64,000 bases of DNA from CAMDPA01 sp965223035 (lineage in GTDB: Bacteria > Pseudomonadota > Alphaproteobacteria > Rhizobiales > Hyphomicrobiaceae), in NCBI GenBank assembly GCA_965223035.1, contig OZ244980.1, positions 3,038,001 to 3,102,000 of the forward strand, read 5' to 3'. This document shows positions 35,645-44,500 of this stretch, piece after piece. Below the pieces are notes generated by a model. It saw only the letters and a program-made list of their open reading frames with translations. It was not told where the DNA came from and ran no database searches. The position numbers and the translations under genes are program-made. Numbering within the stretch: the stretch's first letter is position 1; every line of letters begins with the position of its first letter.

Positions 35645-36808
35645 CTATGGTGTCAACCACCCAATCTGGGCTAGCTGCTTGAGGTTGTCCTGAGCCACTT
35701 TGAGCACTGTTGGGTTATTCTTGGCGAGCCGGGCAGCATGACGGTACCAATGGGCGGATTCAACATAGTCCCGCTTCACGCTCTTGCCCAATTGGTAATA
35801 AACTCCGATGTTGTTAGCTGCGGACGCATTCCCATGGCTTGCAGCGCGGCGAAAGTGCCGAAGAGCGTCTTCGTAATCTCCGTCCTTGTCAGCATGGCGA
35901 CCCATTGCGGCACTACACCAATGGCCGATCCCCTCAGCCGCACACTTTTTATAATAGTCTCTTCCCAGCGCGATGTTCCTGAGGCTTTTTGGAATGTCTT
36001 TCATATCACCCGAGTAATATCGGGCAAGCACGACCGTGCTCCAAGTGTGCCCGTCGTTGCGAGCGCGGTGATAGGCCTCTAAGGCGCTGCGAAACTTGCC
36101 GGCGCGGTGATAAGCCCGACCGAGCTGGTATCTTGATAACGCGTCCGTTGGGTCCGATGCCACCGCCACCAAGCAAGCCTTCATGGCGGCAGGGGCGTCT
36201 ATATCGTCAAATTCTACACCACCCCCAATCTTCTGAGCATCGAGAGGGTGCGCCGCGAGGCGGTCGCACTCATTCTCCGGCCTCGGTTTCAATGAACTCT
36301 TAATCGGCGGGAGTGGCTTGATCGTAAGCCCCGGCTTGAATGCGGCCTCCTTGAACACCGGAAGATTGATGAATGGCCCCTCCTTTGCGCCGCCAGTATA
36401 GGCGACAAGCCGGCAGGCTCTCATGTATATGCCGTCGGCATGACAAGTCATATTGCGCAACCTGAAGCCAGCAATTCGGCGAGTTGGAACCAAAGTGACG
36501 TCTCTGCCTATCTCAGCGGTGTTCTTCAGGAGAGCATGGATGTGCACATTGGCGTCCACAAGGTGTCCACCGGTTTCGCTGAGGACGTCGATCGAAAGCA
36601 TTACGGTTTGGACGTCGCTTTGCGTCCGATTATGCGCCCCGACGCCTATGGTGCAGTTGATTCGGCCATTCTGATTAGGCATTTTGAGGATCACCAGCAC
36701 GATGGCGCTTCTGATCGGCTTGATCGCGTCATCGACAGACCACGCTTCGGTGGCCACGACCGAACTTAATGCTGCAAGCACGACCGCCGCCAATAGGACG
36801 CACTTCAT
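35645..36808 (-). CDS. Secreted Sel1/TPR-repeat protein
   Basis: 387 residues from the ATG at 36808, which has a GGAGGGG ribosome-binding site. The signal peptide is VLLAAVVLAALSSVVATEAWS. Residues 40-180 form an unassigned beta-rich domain with several Cys. The second half holds Sel1-type repeats: ALSRYQLGRAYHRAGKFRSA, TWSTVVLARYYSG, YEDALRHFRRAASHGNASA and NNIGVYYQLG. Sel1 repeats mediate protein binding. Lies downstream of the tape-measure gene on the same strand but has its own leader; a phage-carried (morphology-unrelated) gene is possible. Confidence 0.75.
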   Translation of the reverse strand: MKCVLLAAVVLAALSSVVATEAWSVDDAIKPIRSAIVLVILKMPNQNGRINCTIGVGAHNRTQSDVQTVMLSIDVLSETGGHLVDANVHIHALLKNTAEIGRDVTLVPTRRIAGFRLRNMTCHADGIYMRACRLVAYTGGAKEGPFINLPVFKEAAFKPGLTIKPLPPIKSSLKPRPENECDRLAAHPLDAQKIGGGVEFDDIDAPAAMKACLVAVASDPTDALSRYQLGRAYHRAGKFRSALEAYHRARNDGHTWSTVVLARYYSGDMKDIPKSLRNIALGRDYYKKCAAEGIGHWCSAAMGRHADKDGDYEDALRHFRRAASHGNASAANNIGVYYQLGKSVKRDYVESAHWYRHAARLAKNNPTVLKVAQDNLKQLAQIGWLTP

Positions 36809-36886
36809 AAATGCCCCTCCAATATCCGCAATCTTTATCATTCAGTAGACGCAATATCTTCAACCTGCCCTCGAAGCAGCAAAACG

Positions 36887-36948
36887 CAACACGAACGTCT
36901 AAATACTGAACGCCGTGGAAAGGGTCTCGGTTCGTGGCGACATTCACA
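36887..36948 (+). repeat. Left arm of an inverted repeat flanking the tape-measure gene
   Basis: Plus-strand sequence from CAACACGAAC to GTGGCGACATTCACA. It matches the reverse complement of 40106-40159, which is the leader and first codons of the tape-measure gene; the last 38 positions differ at about six places. A GTG with the same first five codons (VATFT) is at 36934. Confidence 0.75.
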
Positions 36949-36958
36949 CGCAGCCGCA

Positions 36959-39900
36959 TTACCCATTCACCCCTTTGATATCCATGCCACCAGCTGGAGC
37001 CGGCCTCGCACCTGCAGGCTGGTTGATGGTCAGATGGACACCAGACAGCACACTCGCCGCACCTTTGAGCGCCTTCGCGGCACCCGATAAATCGGTTGCC
37101 GCGGTGCCGAGTGCGCCGCTTCCCGTCTTCATCGATTGCGCGGCCTCCGCCGCGTTTTTGCTGGCCGCATCAAATCCCGTCGTGATGCCGGAAAAATCAA
37201 TGCCGCCGTAGGAGTCCCCGAAGCCCCACAACCTGCCGCCTCCGCCAGACGGTGAGCCACGGCCAGTGGCGTCCTTGATGCGATCCCAAAGCGTGTATTT
37301 CGGATCGATGGCGAATTTCTCCCGGAGCTTGTCAAGCACGTAGCGAACCTCCCGGATCGACTTGGCATCAAAGCCGATCTCTTGGGCACGCCGGAACGAC
37401 CCACGCCCCGTGCGACGCTCAATCTCGCGCCTGGTCTGCCAATAATCACGCCAATCGTTCTGGGGCACCACACCGTGACGGCGGCGCTTTTCGGCCTCAG
37501 CAGTGGTTCTTTCGGCCTCCTCCTTGTTCTTGGTATGCGCGATCGAGGCTTCCTCGACCCTGTCGGACAGAAACTTGACGGCATCGGCGATGCCGTAGGC
37601 GATGTTGCGGATACGCTGATTGGTGATCTGAATTTGCGCTTCACTCACACCGAACTTGCGATCGAGTTCATTGAAGAACGCCAAAAACTTTTCCAGCCCC
37701 GGCATGCGCGGCGGACCCTCGAGTCCCCATTGGCAGACCCGGCGCATATCCTTCACGACGGTTTGCGCCTGCGCCGCATCGACCTGCGCCTTCTTGGCCT
37801 CGGCGACTTTCTTGTCGTCTTTTGCGCCATCCAACAGGAGTCGAATCAGCCGCGCGTTTTGCACGGCCGTGCCGCGGTAGTGTTTGATACCGTATTTGGC
37901 TGCCAATTTCCGACGGGCGGCAAACGACGAATCCATCTCCATCAGTTTCGTCAAATCGACGATGGAATGACGCCATACTGAAACGTCGCCGATTTTGCCG
38001 CGCACCTGTTTGGCCTTGGCGTCCATCTGTTTGAGGGCATCGATGGTCGGACCGGTGAGCGCGCTTTTCTCGATAACCTTCTTGGCCTGCTCAGCGCGCG
38101 CGCCGACATCGCCCACGCCTTGCGCTTGTGCGGACGTGCCGGTCAGCCACTTGAAGCCTTCCCAGAGCTCCTTGCGCATCGTGAGCAGAAAACCCGCCGC
38201 CCCGACCGTGGCTGCGATCCAGCCCGGGCCGGGAATCAATCCAAGCAGCGGCGCCAACATCATCGCGTTGCCGGCGACGCCGCTCCAGTCCCCGGCGAGC
38301 AAGGCATTGGCGCCAAACAAGCCGGTGAGCCCAACACTGGCACCGCGCACGAGACCGAAGCGCTTGAGGCGACTAAACAGCCCGCCACGCGTCGCAGCGG
38401 CAGCAGCGCCAGCCTTCCCAAGGTTGCCGGTATTCGGCATGCCCAAGATCTGGTTCAGTCCGCGACGCGTTGTCAGCACGCCAGCCGCAGCCGCCAACGC
38501 CGCTGCCGATTTTGTCAGCGCTCGACCTGCAAAGAGCAACGCGGCTGCCGGAGCGAATTGCATCGCCGCATAACCTGCGACGCCAACGCCACCAACAACA
38601 CTGGCCAACACCGGTGACTCGGAGATTTTGGTCAACGCACCGCTGAGTGAATTCAGCGTGCCGGTGATCAGCGGCTCAAAATTCTTAAGCCCCGCATCCA
38701 CGGCATCTTTCCAAGCCGCGCGCACGCCTCCCAGTGAGAGTTCGACATCTTTGGAGACGTGCTTCATTAGCCGCGCATTATCGATCTGCTTGCGGGCGGC
38801 GGCTGCGCGTTGCGCCAGGATTTCCTTTTCCTTGACCAGCACGTGAGCAAACAGACGGGATGCGCCTTCGTTGAAGCCCATTTCCGCCAGCCTGTTGCGC
38901 ACGGCAGTGTCATCTGTCGTACTGACGCCCAGCCGCTGCATCATCGGCTTGATGCGGTTCAAGCTGAAGTCGACGAAGTTGGTCGCCGCTTCCTTCATCA
39001 AATTCTTGCGGACGCTGCCGTCTTTATTACGAAGGCCAACCGCTGCCATCGCGGCTTTCTTTTCTGCCGACAGATTCGGCCGCCCTAGATCGCCGAGACC
39101 TTGCCGGATCATATCGCCGGCGCGGCGCTTGTACTCGTCGACCAGGATCGCGAGGTCGGTCAGCGCCTGATCGTTCATTGATAGCTTGGCGCGGCCCGAC
39201 ATACGCAGCACATTGCCGAAGGTTGTCGAGTTGAATTTGCGACCCGCAACCAGTACGCCCCGAGAGACCGCATCGGAGGCCTTGGTGAACTTCCCGGCGT
39301 CGTCGGCACGACCGATCGCGTCGAGCGCGCGTACGATCTCAAGTGCATCGTTTTCGCCAGCACGCACACTGCCGGTGTTGAGCGCCATCAGCGTATTCAA
39401 CTTGGCCAGCGGGACACCGATCCGGCGCGTTTCGCCTGCTAGCATCTGCGAGGCGAGCTGGCGCATCTGCTCGATCAGGCCGGCTTCGGTAACCACGCGG
39501 AACGTGCGAACGCCCTCTTTGGCGCCCTCGTAAATTGCCTTCTTCTGGTAGCCGGCATCGATCTTGGTCAGCGTTCGCTGGGTCGAGGCATCACCGAAGC
39601 CGCGACCGCCCTCGACCATCGTCTGATGCGCATGGCGCGCGAGCGCAAACTGCGTATGCTGATAATAATTGCCGATATATCCGCGCGATCCGAACGGGCC
39701 GCGGTTCCAGCCGTAGCCAGCCCACGCACCAGGGCGACTAGGCCCACCGCGGGGATAGCCGCCGCGCGGCATGGCCGGTAGCGCACGGCCAGCGACCTGA
39801 GTGAGTTGTTGGTACGCAGCCGTCAGTTCACGTACGTCACGCGTGGCGCGCTTGAAGCCGCGCACGCTGAGTTTGAGATCGATTTTCTGGCGAGAGATCT

Positions 39901-40120
39901 GCTGTAGCTCTTTGACGGATTTGATCGTGCGGTCGATCTCACGCCGCGTAACCCGCATCCGGTTCGGCCGTGGCCCGAAGGTCATGCCGCTCAACCGCTG
40001 CAACCGCTGCAGCTTCGCCATGGATTTCTCGGTCTCGGCGAGCTGCTTGTTGATTCTGCTCAGCGGCTTCGACGCTTGGTCGACAACCGTCAGAACCGCT
40101 TTTTCTGTGAATGTCGCCAC
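36959..40120 (-). CDS. Phage tail tape-measure protein
   Basis: 1053 residues from a GTG at 40120 (VATFTEKAVLTVVDQASKPL). The long helical protein sets tail length and helps DNA entry. Features: an N-terminal coiled coil (residues 10-110) and a Gly/Arg-rich stretch (PRGGYPRGGPSRPGAWAGYG). A central hydrophobic region of several helices follows (about 520-680, VVGGVGVAGYAAMQFAPAAALLF, LAPLLGLIPGPGWIAATVGAAGFLL), and the C-terminus is Gly/Ala-rich. It appears intact although neighbouring phage genes are broken. An inverted repeat brackets the gene. Confidence 0.85.
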   Translation of the reverse strand: MATFTEKAVLTVVDQASKPLSRINKQLAETEKSMAKLQRLQRLSGMTFGPRPNRMRVTRREIDRTIKSVKELQQISRQKIDLKLSVRGFKRATRDVRELTAAYQQLTQVAGRALPAMPRGGYPRGGPSRPGAWAGYGWNRGPFGSRGYIGNYYQHTQFALARHAHQTMVEGGRGFGDASTQRTLTKIDAGYQKKAIYEGAKEGVRTFRVVTEAGLIEQMRQLASQMLAGETRRIGVPLAKLNTLMALNTGSVRAGENDALEIVRALDAIGRADDAGKFTKASDAVSRGVLVAGRKFNSTTFGNVLRMSGRAKLSMNDQALTDLAILVDEYKRRAGDMIRQGLGDLGRPNLSAEKKAAMAAVGLRNKDGSVRKNLMKEAATNFVDFSLNRIKPMMQRLGVSTTDDTAVRNRLAEMGFNEGASRLFAHVLVKEKEILAQRAAAARKQIDNARLMKHVSKDVELSLGGVRAAWKDAVDAGLKNFEPLITGTLNSLSGALTKISESPVLASVVGGVGVAGYAAMQFAPAAALLFAGRALTKSAAALAAAAGVLTTRRGLNQILGMPNTGNLGKAGAAAAATRGGLFSRLKRFGLVRGASVGLTGLFGANALLAGDWSGVAGNAMMLAPLLGLIPGPGWIAATVGAAGFLLTMRKELWEGFKWLTGTSAQAQGVGDVGARAEQAKKVIEKSALTGPTIDALKQMDAKAKQVRGKIGDVSVWRHSIVDLTKLMEMDSSFAARRKLAAKYGIKHYRGTAVQNARLIRLLLDGAKDDKKVAEAKKAQVDAAQAQTVVKDMRRVCQWGLEGPPRMPGLEKFLAFFNELDRKFGVSEAQIQITNQRIRNIAYGIADAVKFLSDRVEEASIAHTKNKEEAERTTAEAEKRRRHGVVPQNDWRDYWQTRREIERRTGRGSFRRAQEIGFDAKSIREVRYVLDKLREKFAIDPKYTLWDRIKDATGRGSPSGGGGRLWGFGDSYGGIDFSGITTGFDAASKNAAEAAQSMKTGSGALGTAATDLSGAAKALKGAASVLSGVHLTINQPAGARPAPAGGMDIKGVNG

Positions 40121-40159
40121 GGACCGAGACTTTCTTCACGACGTTTAGTGTTCGTGTTG
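40106..40159 (-). repeat. Right arm of the inverted repeat; leader and start of the tape-measure gene
   Basis: On the minus strand it reads ACAACACGAACACTAAACG, then GTCTCGGTCCGTGGCGACA and TTCACA, and contains the GTG start codon at 40118-40120. Partner of 36887-36948, 3.2 kb away in opposite orientation. Confidence 0.75.
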
Positions 40160-40446
40160 TGTCTTCTTGACATGAACTACCACCACCTATGCTGCGCAAA
40201 GGCTGGCGGTTTCGCGGTTCATCGTGAGGCCGACGCCGTCACTCCCCGCACGGCCGGTTCCCGACCCAATTCCGACAGGGCCCAGTCCAGCACGCGCGCG
40301 GCTCGCTCAGGATCGAGCCATCCCCCGCCCAGATTCCGTAAACTGTACGACGCGCTTCGCGACCGCCGACACAATCGTCTAATTCTAGACTTTTTCTTAG
40401 TATAGTCTTATATTGTACATTCAGAGATCGTCGCGAGGAGGCTGCC

Positions 40447-40848
40447 GTGATTCGTCTTGCGCCTGCACCGAAACCATCACCGCGGGCGAGCGCCGAGCAA
40501 GTGGCCGCCGGCTTGCGCGCATTCTTCCGCATCGCCAAGCTGTGGAAACTGACGAACGAGCAGTCCATGGTCCTATTGGGCCAGCCGTCCAAGGCGACCT
40601 TCCATAATTGGAAGAAGGGTGCCGCTGTCACGCCAAGCGTCGATCTCGCAGCCAGGCTTGGATACGTGCTCGGCATCTTTCGGGCGCTAGAGATCATCTA
40701 TCAAGACGCCGACATGGCAGACCGATGGGTGGCCGAGCCCAACCTCGCCTTTGGTGGGCAATCGGCGCTCGATCGCATGATGGCTGGCCAAATCACCGAC
40801 CTCGCCGCCGTTCGAGGTTACGTCGACAGTGTCAGGGGTGGTTGGTGA
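40447..40848 (+). CDS. RES-Xre antitoxin (MbcA/ParS/Xre family)
   Basis: 133 residues from a GTG with GAGGAGG 8 bases upstream. An N-terminal Xre-like HTH (FFRIAKLWKLTNEQSMVLLGQPSKATFHNWKKG) is followed by the DUF2384-type toxin-binding end (NLAFGGQSALDRMMAGQITDLAAVRGYVDSVRGGW). Family antitoxins block the RES toxin active site and repress the operon. The stop overlaps the toxin start as ATGA. An AT-rich stretch with TATATT near 40410 is a likely promoter. Confidence 0.92.
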   Translation: MIRLAPAPKPSPRASAEQVAAGLRAFFRIAKLWKLTNEQSMVLLGQPSKATFHNWKKGAAVTPSVDLAARLGYVLGIFRALEIIYQDADMADRWVAEPNLAFGGQSALDRMMAGQITDLAAVRGYVDSVRGGW

Positions 40849-41603
40849 TGGCGCGGAGCGCTACAACACATCCTAACCTGCTCATCGAACACGCGGAGGT
40901 AGCAAAGGTGCCGTCCCGACGTGTTCGATGGCAGGCGGCTCACCGCTTGATCCCATCGAGATACCCTCCGATTGATTTGTTTGAGCGCGTGGCCCAGCCG
41001 GAGGACTGGGAGGCATTGATCGAACTGGAGGGCATGACAAACCCGCGCCTGCGAGAGCAAGCCGGGGCCATCAGCCTGGTTCCAGCCTCGCGCAGGGTCA
41101 GCGGTCCAGGCGCCTCGATCGTCATGGCGCCCTTCACGCATGCAAGCCCCGACCGACCGACGAGGTTCTCAGACGGGAGCTATGGCGTGTACTACGCGGG
41201 CCAACGATTTGAGACAGCCTTGCGAGAGGTGGCCTGCCACATGTCACGCTTCCACGCTGCCACTCAGGACCCACCATTGCGCGGTGACTACAGGGGATAT
41301 CAGGGTAAGATAGACAATACGTTCAGTGATTTGACGACACGATCATACCCGAACATGCTGGGGCCAGACATAGCCAAGACCTATCCGCCAGCTCAACGCT
41401 TCGTCAGTATGCTCAGGGAATCGGGCGGCAACGGCATCATCTATCCAAGCCAACGTCATGCTGGAGGCCGCTGCTTAGCGGCGTTCTCGCCCGATGTTGT
41501 GACCATCCCCGTGCCGTCGAGGCATATCGCGCTGAGGTGGGATGGCGAACGAATGAGCGCGTGGTTTGACTATAAAACTGATCTGTGGACATCTCTTTCC
41601 TGA
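40848..41603 (+). CDS. RES-domain toxin
   Basis: 251 residues from the ATG at 40848. The RES fold markers are present: Arg in AAHRLIPSRYPP, Tyr/Glu in GVYYAGQRFETALREV, and Ser in NGIIYPSQRHAGGRCLAAF. Family members degrade NAD+ and halt growth. The open frame continues upstream to 40608 inside the antitoxin gene and is not used. The pair looks intact. A 23-codon piece homologous to its C-terminus is found again at 44200. Confidence 0.92.
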   Translation: MARSATTHPNLLIEHAEVAKVPSRRVRWQAAHRLIPSRYPPIDLFERVAQPEDWEALIELEGMTNPRLREQAGAISLVPASRRVSGPGASIVMAPFTHASPDRPTRFSDGSYGVYYAGQRFETALREVACHMSRFHAATQDPPLRGDYRGYQGKIDNTFSDLTTRSYPNMLGPDIAKTYPPAQRFVSMLRESGGNGIIYPSQRHAGGRCLAAFSPDVVTIPVPSRHIALRWDGERMSAWFDYKTDLWTSLS

Positions 41604-41647
41604 CACGGCACGACAACGCCCGATCTCACCTTGGCGCCGCCCCTTCC

Positions 41648-41720
41648 TCCGCAAAAAACGCGGAGTTTGCCGTTGACACATGCGGAGATTAGCGGCATTA
41701 TTTTCCGCTTATTATGCGGA
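41648..41720 (+). promoter_or_regulatory. fic promoter with two matching operators
   Basis: -35 TTGACA at 41673-41678, 17-bp spacer, -10 CATTAT at 41696-41701. Two palindromes of the same design, TCCGC-N7-GCGGA, lie at 41648-41664 and 41704-41720, just outside the -35 and just after the -10. An extra half-site GCGGA is in the spacer (41682-41686). The arrangement suits strong repression by a dimeric regulator. Confidence 0.75.
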
Positions 41721-41728
41721 GAATGGGA

Positions 41729-42829
41729 ATGTACATCTACGACCAAGCCGCCTGGCCGCGTTTCCAATGGGACGAGCATCGCCTGCTCCAGCCCCTTGCG
41801 CACGTGCGTCACCGGCAGGGTCGGCTCGTTGGGCGCATGTCAGGCCTAGGCTTCTCCTTGCGGGAAGAGGCCGTGTTGCAGACCCTAACGCAGGATGTGC
41901 TCAAATCCAGCGAGATTGAAGGTGAGTTGCTTGATGATCACCAGGTTAGATCCTCTCTAGCGCACCGACTTGGCGTCGACATCGGCGCGCTAGCTCCGGC
42001 CGATCGCGCTGTCGACGGCGTGGTCGAAATGACACTCGATGCGACGCAGAATTACGCCGAACGACTCACCAAACAGCGTCTATTTGCCTGGCATGCCCTG
42101 CTATTTCCCACCGGCCGCAGCGATCTGCAAAAGATTCGCGTTGGCGCATGGCGCAAGCATGGGGATGGTCCAATGCAGGTGGTCTCCGGCCCCATTGGCC
42201 ACCAACGGGTTCACTTCGAAGGCCCACCCGCGAGCCAGATGGGCCATGAGATGAGCCGCTTCATAAAGTGGTTCAATTCGGATGTTGCCATCGATCCTGT
42301 GCTCAAGGCCGCGCTCGCCCATTTGTGGTTCGTCACGATTCACCCCTTTGTCGACGGCAACGGACGGATCGCGCGTGCGATCGCCGACATGGCCTTGGCC
42401 AGATCCGAAGCGAGCCCCCAGCGCTTTTACAGCATGTCGGCGCAAATCCGGCTGGAACGACAGGCCTATTATAGGGTGCTTGAAGACACCCAGAAGGGCG
42501 GTTTGGACATCACAGAGTGGTTTCTTTGGTTCCTCGGCTGCCTCGAGCGAGCCATCGACCAGGCGCAAGGTGTCCTTGACACTGTTTTGATGAAAGCGCG
42601 CTTTTGGCAGGCTCGCAGTGCGGCCGGTCTCAATGCGCGCCAAATCAACATGCTCAACCGATTGCTGGACGGGTTCGAGGGCAAGTTGACGTCGAGCAAG
42701 TGGGCGAAGATCGAAAAATGCTCACAGGACACGGCATCCCGCGACATCGCAGATCTGATCGGGCGCGGTGTGCTCGTTAAGGACGCAGCGGGCGGACGAA
42801 GCACCAGTTACGCCCTGGCGCCTGTCTGA
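41729..42829 (+). CDS. Fic-family protein (probable AMPylator) with C-terminal winged HTH
   Basis: 366 residues from the ATG at 41729 with GGAG 7 bp upstream; ATGs at 41714 and 41723 are in frame. The inhibitory motif SSEIEGE is near residue 65, followed by the Fic core with TIHPFVDGNGRIARAIAD, the complete HPFxDGNGRxxR loop. The C-terminal RQINMLNRLLDGFEGKLTSS..KCSQDTASRDIADLIGRGVL is a winged helix. Known members transfer AMP to target proteins and are held inactive by the inhibitory helix. The HTH may bind the paired operators at its own promoter (inference). Confidence 0.9.
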   Translation: MYIYDQAAWPRFQWDEHRLLQPLAHVRHRQGRLVGRMSGLGFSLREEAVLQTLTQDVLKSSEIEGELLDDHQVRSSLAHRLGVDIGALAPADRAVDGVVEMTLDATQNYAERLTKQRLFAWHALLFPTGRSDLQKIRVGAWRKHGDGPMQVVSGPIGHQRVHFEGPPASQMGHEMSRFIKWFNSDVAIDPVLKAALAHLWFVTIHPFVDGNGRIARAIADMALARSEASPQRFYSMSAQIRLERQAYYRVLEDTQKGGLDITEWFLWFLGCLERAIDQAQGVLDTVLMKARFWQARSAAGLNARQINMLNRLLDGFEGKLTSSKWAKIEKCSQDTASRDIADLIGRGVLVKDAAGGRSTSYALAPV

Positions 42830-42928
42830 TCGGCACTCATCTCGAGGCTGGGCCAGCGCGCCGGTTGCGGCATAACTTGTCTCAGAGACTAAACTGGCTG
42901 TACCAGCCATGTTGACGTTGGTTGATGT

Positions 42929-42997
42929 GTTAGATACATAAAACAACTAATGTATCTAACAGGCAGTTAGATACACAATTCAACGAATGTATCTAAC
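42929..42997 (+). promoter_or_regulatory. Two tandem 32-bp palindromes abutting a start codon
   Basis: Unit 1 (42929-42960): GTTAGATACAT, 10-base loop, ATGTATCTAAC. Unit 2 (42966-42997): GTTAGATACAC, 10-base loop, ATGTATCTAAC. Five bases separate them and the ATG at 42998 follows directly, leaving no room for a ribosome-binding site. Could be a double operator over a leaderless promoter, or RNA hairpins. Confidence 0.8.
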
Positions 42998-43996
42998 ATG
43001 AAGCCGATCCCGCTCAACTTCCTAACCATGTACGCCGACTTGGCGCAAAACGTGGAACTATCAGACGCCAACCCCGGCTCGATCACCATAAGAAAAATTA
43101 GAGGTGAATCATATCTCTATGTCACAATGAAAGATGGCTCTGTGCGTCGCCAGAGGTCTCTTGGGCGTGCAGACAACCCCGATGCCCAGGACGAAGCCAA
43201 ACGCATACGAGCTGCCGCCTCACAAGCGCGGGCTATGCGGACAGTTGTTTCGACGCTCAAGCAGTCGGCACGCATCCCAGCGCCAACGCTCGCAACAGGC
43301 AAGGTTCTTGAAAGCTTCGCGCTTGCTGGCCTTTTCAAGAGGGGTTTTACGCTCGTAGGGACGGCTGCCTATCAAACATATCCGTGCCTGCTTGGTGCCT
43401 ACCTGCCATCCTCAGCGTTCACAACAAACGATATCGATTTGTCAGTGGCGCAGTTCGTTGCCTCGGATGACGACGAAGACATCGAGGCTATCTTAAAGCG
43501 CGCGGACCCAACGTTTGCGCCGCACATGGGGTTGGAAGACAAACTGCCCAGGATGTATAGGACGGCAAGCGGGTTCTCGGTCGAATTCCTCACGCGCTAT
43601 GGTCGCGGTCGCCGCTCCCCGGTGCAGTTCAAAAGCCTGGGGCTCGCAGCAGAGGCATTGAGCTTTCACGAATACATCTGTGAGTCCACGACGGACGCCA
43701 TCGCCCTTTATGGCTCTGGTATTCCGATCACCGTGCCAACGCCCCTCCGATTTGCAGTACACAAGCTAATCGTGGCTCAGCAACGCAAGCCGTCACGAAT
43801 GGCCAAAAAACTGAAGGACCTGTCTCAAGCGCGAGAGCTGATTGACATTTTCTTGGAGACAAACGAAGCCGACCTGCAAGATGAGTTGGACGCGGCAAGG
43901 GATCGCGGGAGGGCCTGGAAACAAGCGATCAACGCCTCGTTGAGGGAGATCGGGCGCGAGGCTCGGCAGGGCGTGTTGCCCTTTCCGAAGGCATAA
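42998..43996 (+). CDS. GSU2403-family nucleotidyltransferase-fold protein
   Basis: 332 residues. The N-terminal part contains IRGESYLYVTMKDGSVRRQRSLG and a helix ending SARIPAPT. The nucleotidyltransferase core has LVGTAAYQTYPCLLG and TNDIDLSVAQF, where the two aspartates fit the metal-binding D-x-D. Later blocks are PVQFKSLG and PTPLRFAVHKLIVAQQR. The family is unassigned; related AbiEii-type folds act as toxins. A frameshifted relative carrying a repeat insertion is at 52264. An ATG at 43028 is an alternative start. Confidence 0.8.
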   Translation: MKPIPLNFLTMYADLAQNVELSDANPGSITIRKIRGESYLYVTMKDGSVRRQRSLGRADNPDAQDEAKRIRAAASQARAMRTVVSTLKQSARIPAPTLATGKVLESFALAGLFKRGFTLVGTAAYQTYPCLLGAYLPSSAFTTNDIDLSVAQFVASDDDEDIEAILKRADPTFAPHMGLEDKLPRMYRTASGFSVEFLTRYGRGRRSPVQFKSLGLAAEALSFHEYICESTTDAIALYGSGIPITVPTPLRFAVHKLIVAQQRKPSRMAKKLKDLSQARELIDIFLETNEADLQDELDAARDRGRAWKQAINASLREIGREARQGVLPFPKA

Positions 43997-44199
43997 ATTG
44001 GACGCTTCAAATTGTCTCGTCGACGGAAAATGCTCGGCCAATGACCAGCCACGACCAAAGCCACGGTAGACGCGCCAACGCCCAACTCGAAGCGTTCGAG
44101 CGAAGGGCTGACACATTGCGTCTCAATCGATTGCTACGCTTTCGCGTTTCGGCAGCCAGCGCACAGCAATTGCTTTCGTTTCAAAGCGTTAGATGAAAT

Positions 44200-44271
44200 A
44201 TGCGGTGGGACGGCGAACGAATGCGCGAGTGGTTTGACGATGAAGCTGGTCAGTGGGCACGGCTGCCCTGA
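44200..44271 (+). pseudogene. 3' remnant of a second RES-toxin gene
   Basis: Encodes RWDGERMREWFDDEAGQWARLP before a stop; the RES toxin at 40848 ends RWDGERMSAWFDYKTDLWTSLS. Only these 23 codons remain. Nothing upstream in 43997-44199 resembles the rest of the gene. Confidence 0.75.
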
Positions 44272-44352
44272 CCTCGCGTCTCGGGCAGGCGGGGGATCAG
44301 GAAAGAGGGCTGGCAGCCAGACTCGACTCTTGGGAACAAATCAAGTACACGA

Positions 44353-44380
44353 AAGGGGAGGCGGTGCAACGCCTCCCCTT
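44353..44380. terminator. Perfect 11-bp hairpin
   Basis: AAGGGGAGGCG, loop GTGCAA, CGCCTCCCCTT. Only TT follows on the plus strand, so it is a likely but atypical terminator, placed between the toxin remnant and the WYL-like gene. Confidence 0.6.
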
Positions 44381-44500
44381 CGTATGCGCTCGCGACGGAT
44401 GAGCCCCGCACGCGAACCGAAACATTTTGTATTGTTGCTCACCCGAGTCCGCGGGTCAAGTGCTGGGCTCATCCTCTCACAATATTCGAGAGGATTGAAC

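Larger units (their letters stand above)
43997..44499. other. Gap holding a RES-toxin remnant and a strong hairpin
   Basis: No complete gene. It carries the 3' fragment of a RES toxin (44200-44271) and an 11-bp perfect hairpin (44353-44380). The remaining sequence shows nothing recognisable. Confidence 0.55.
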
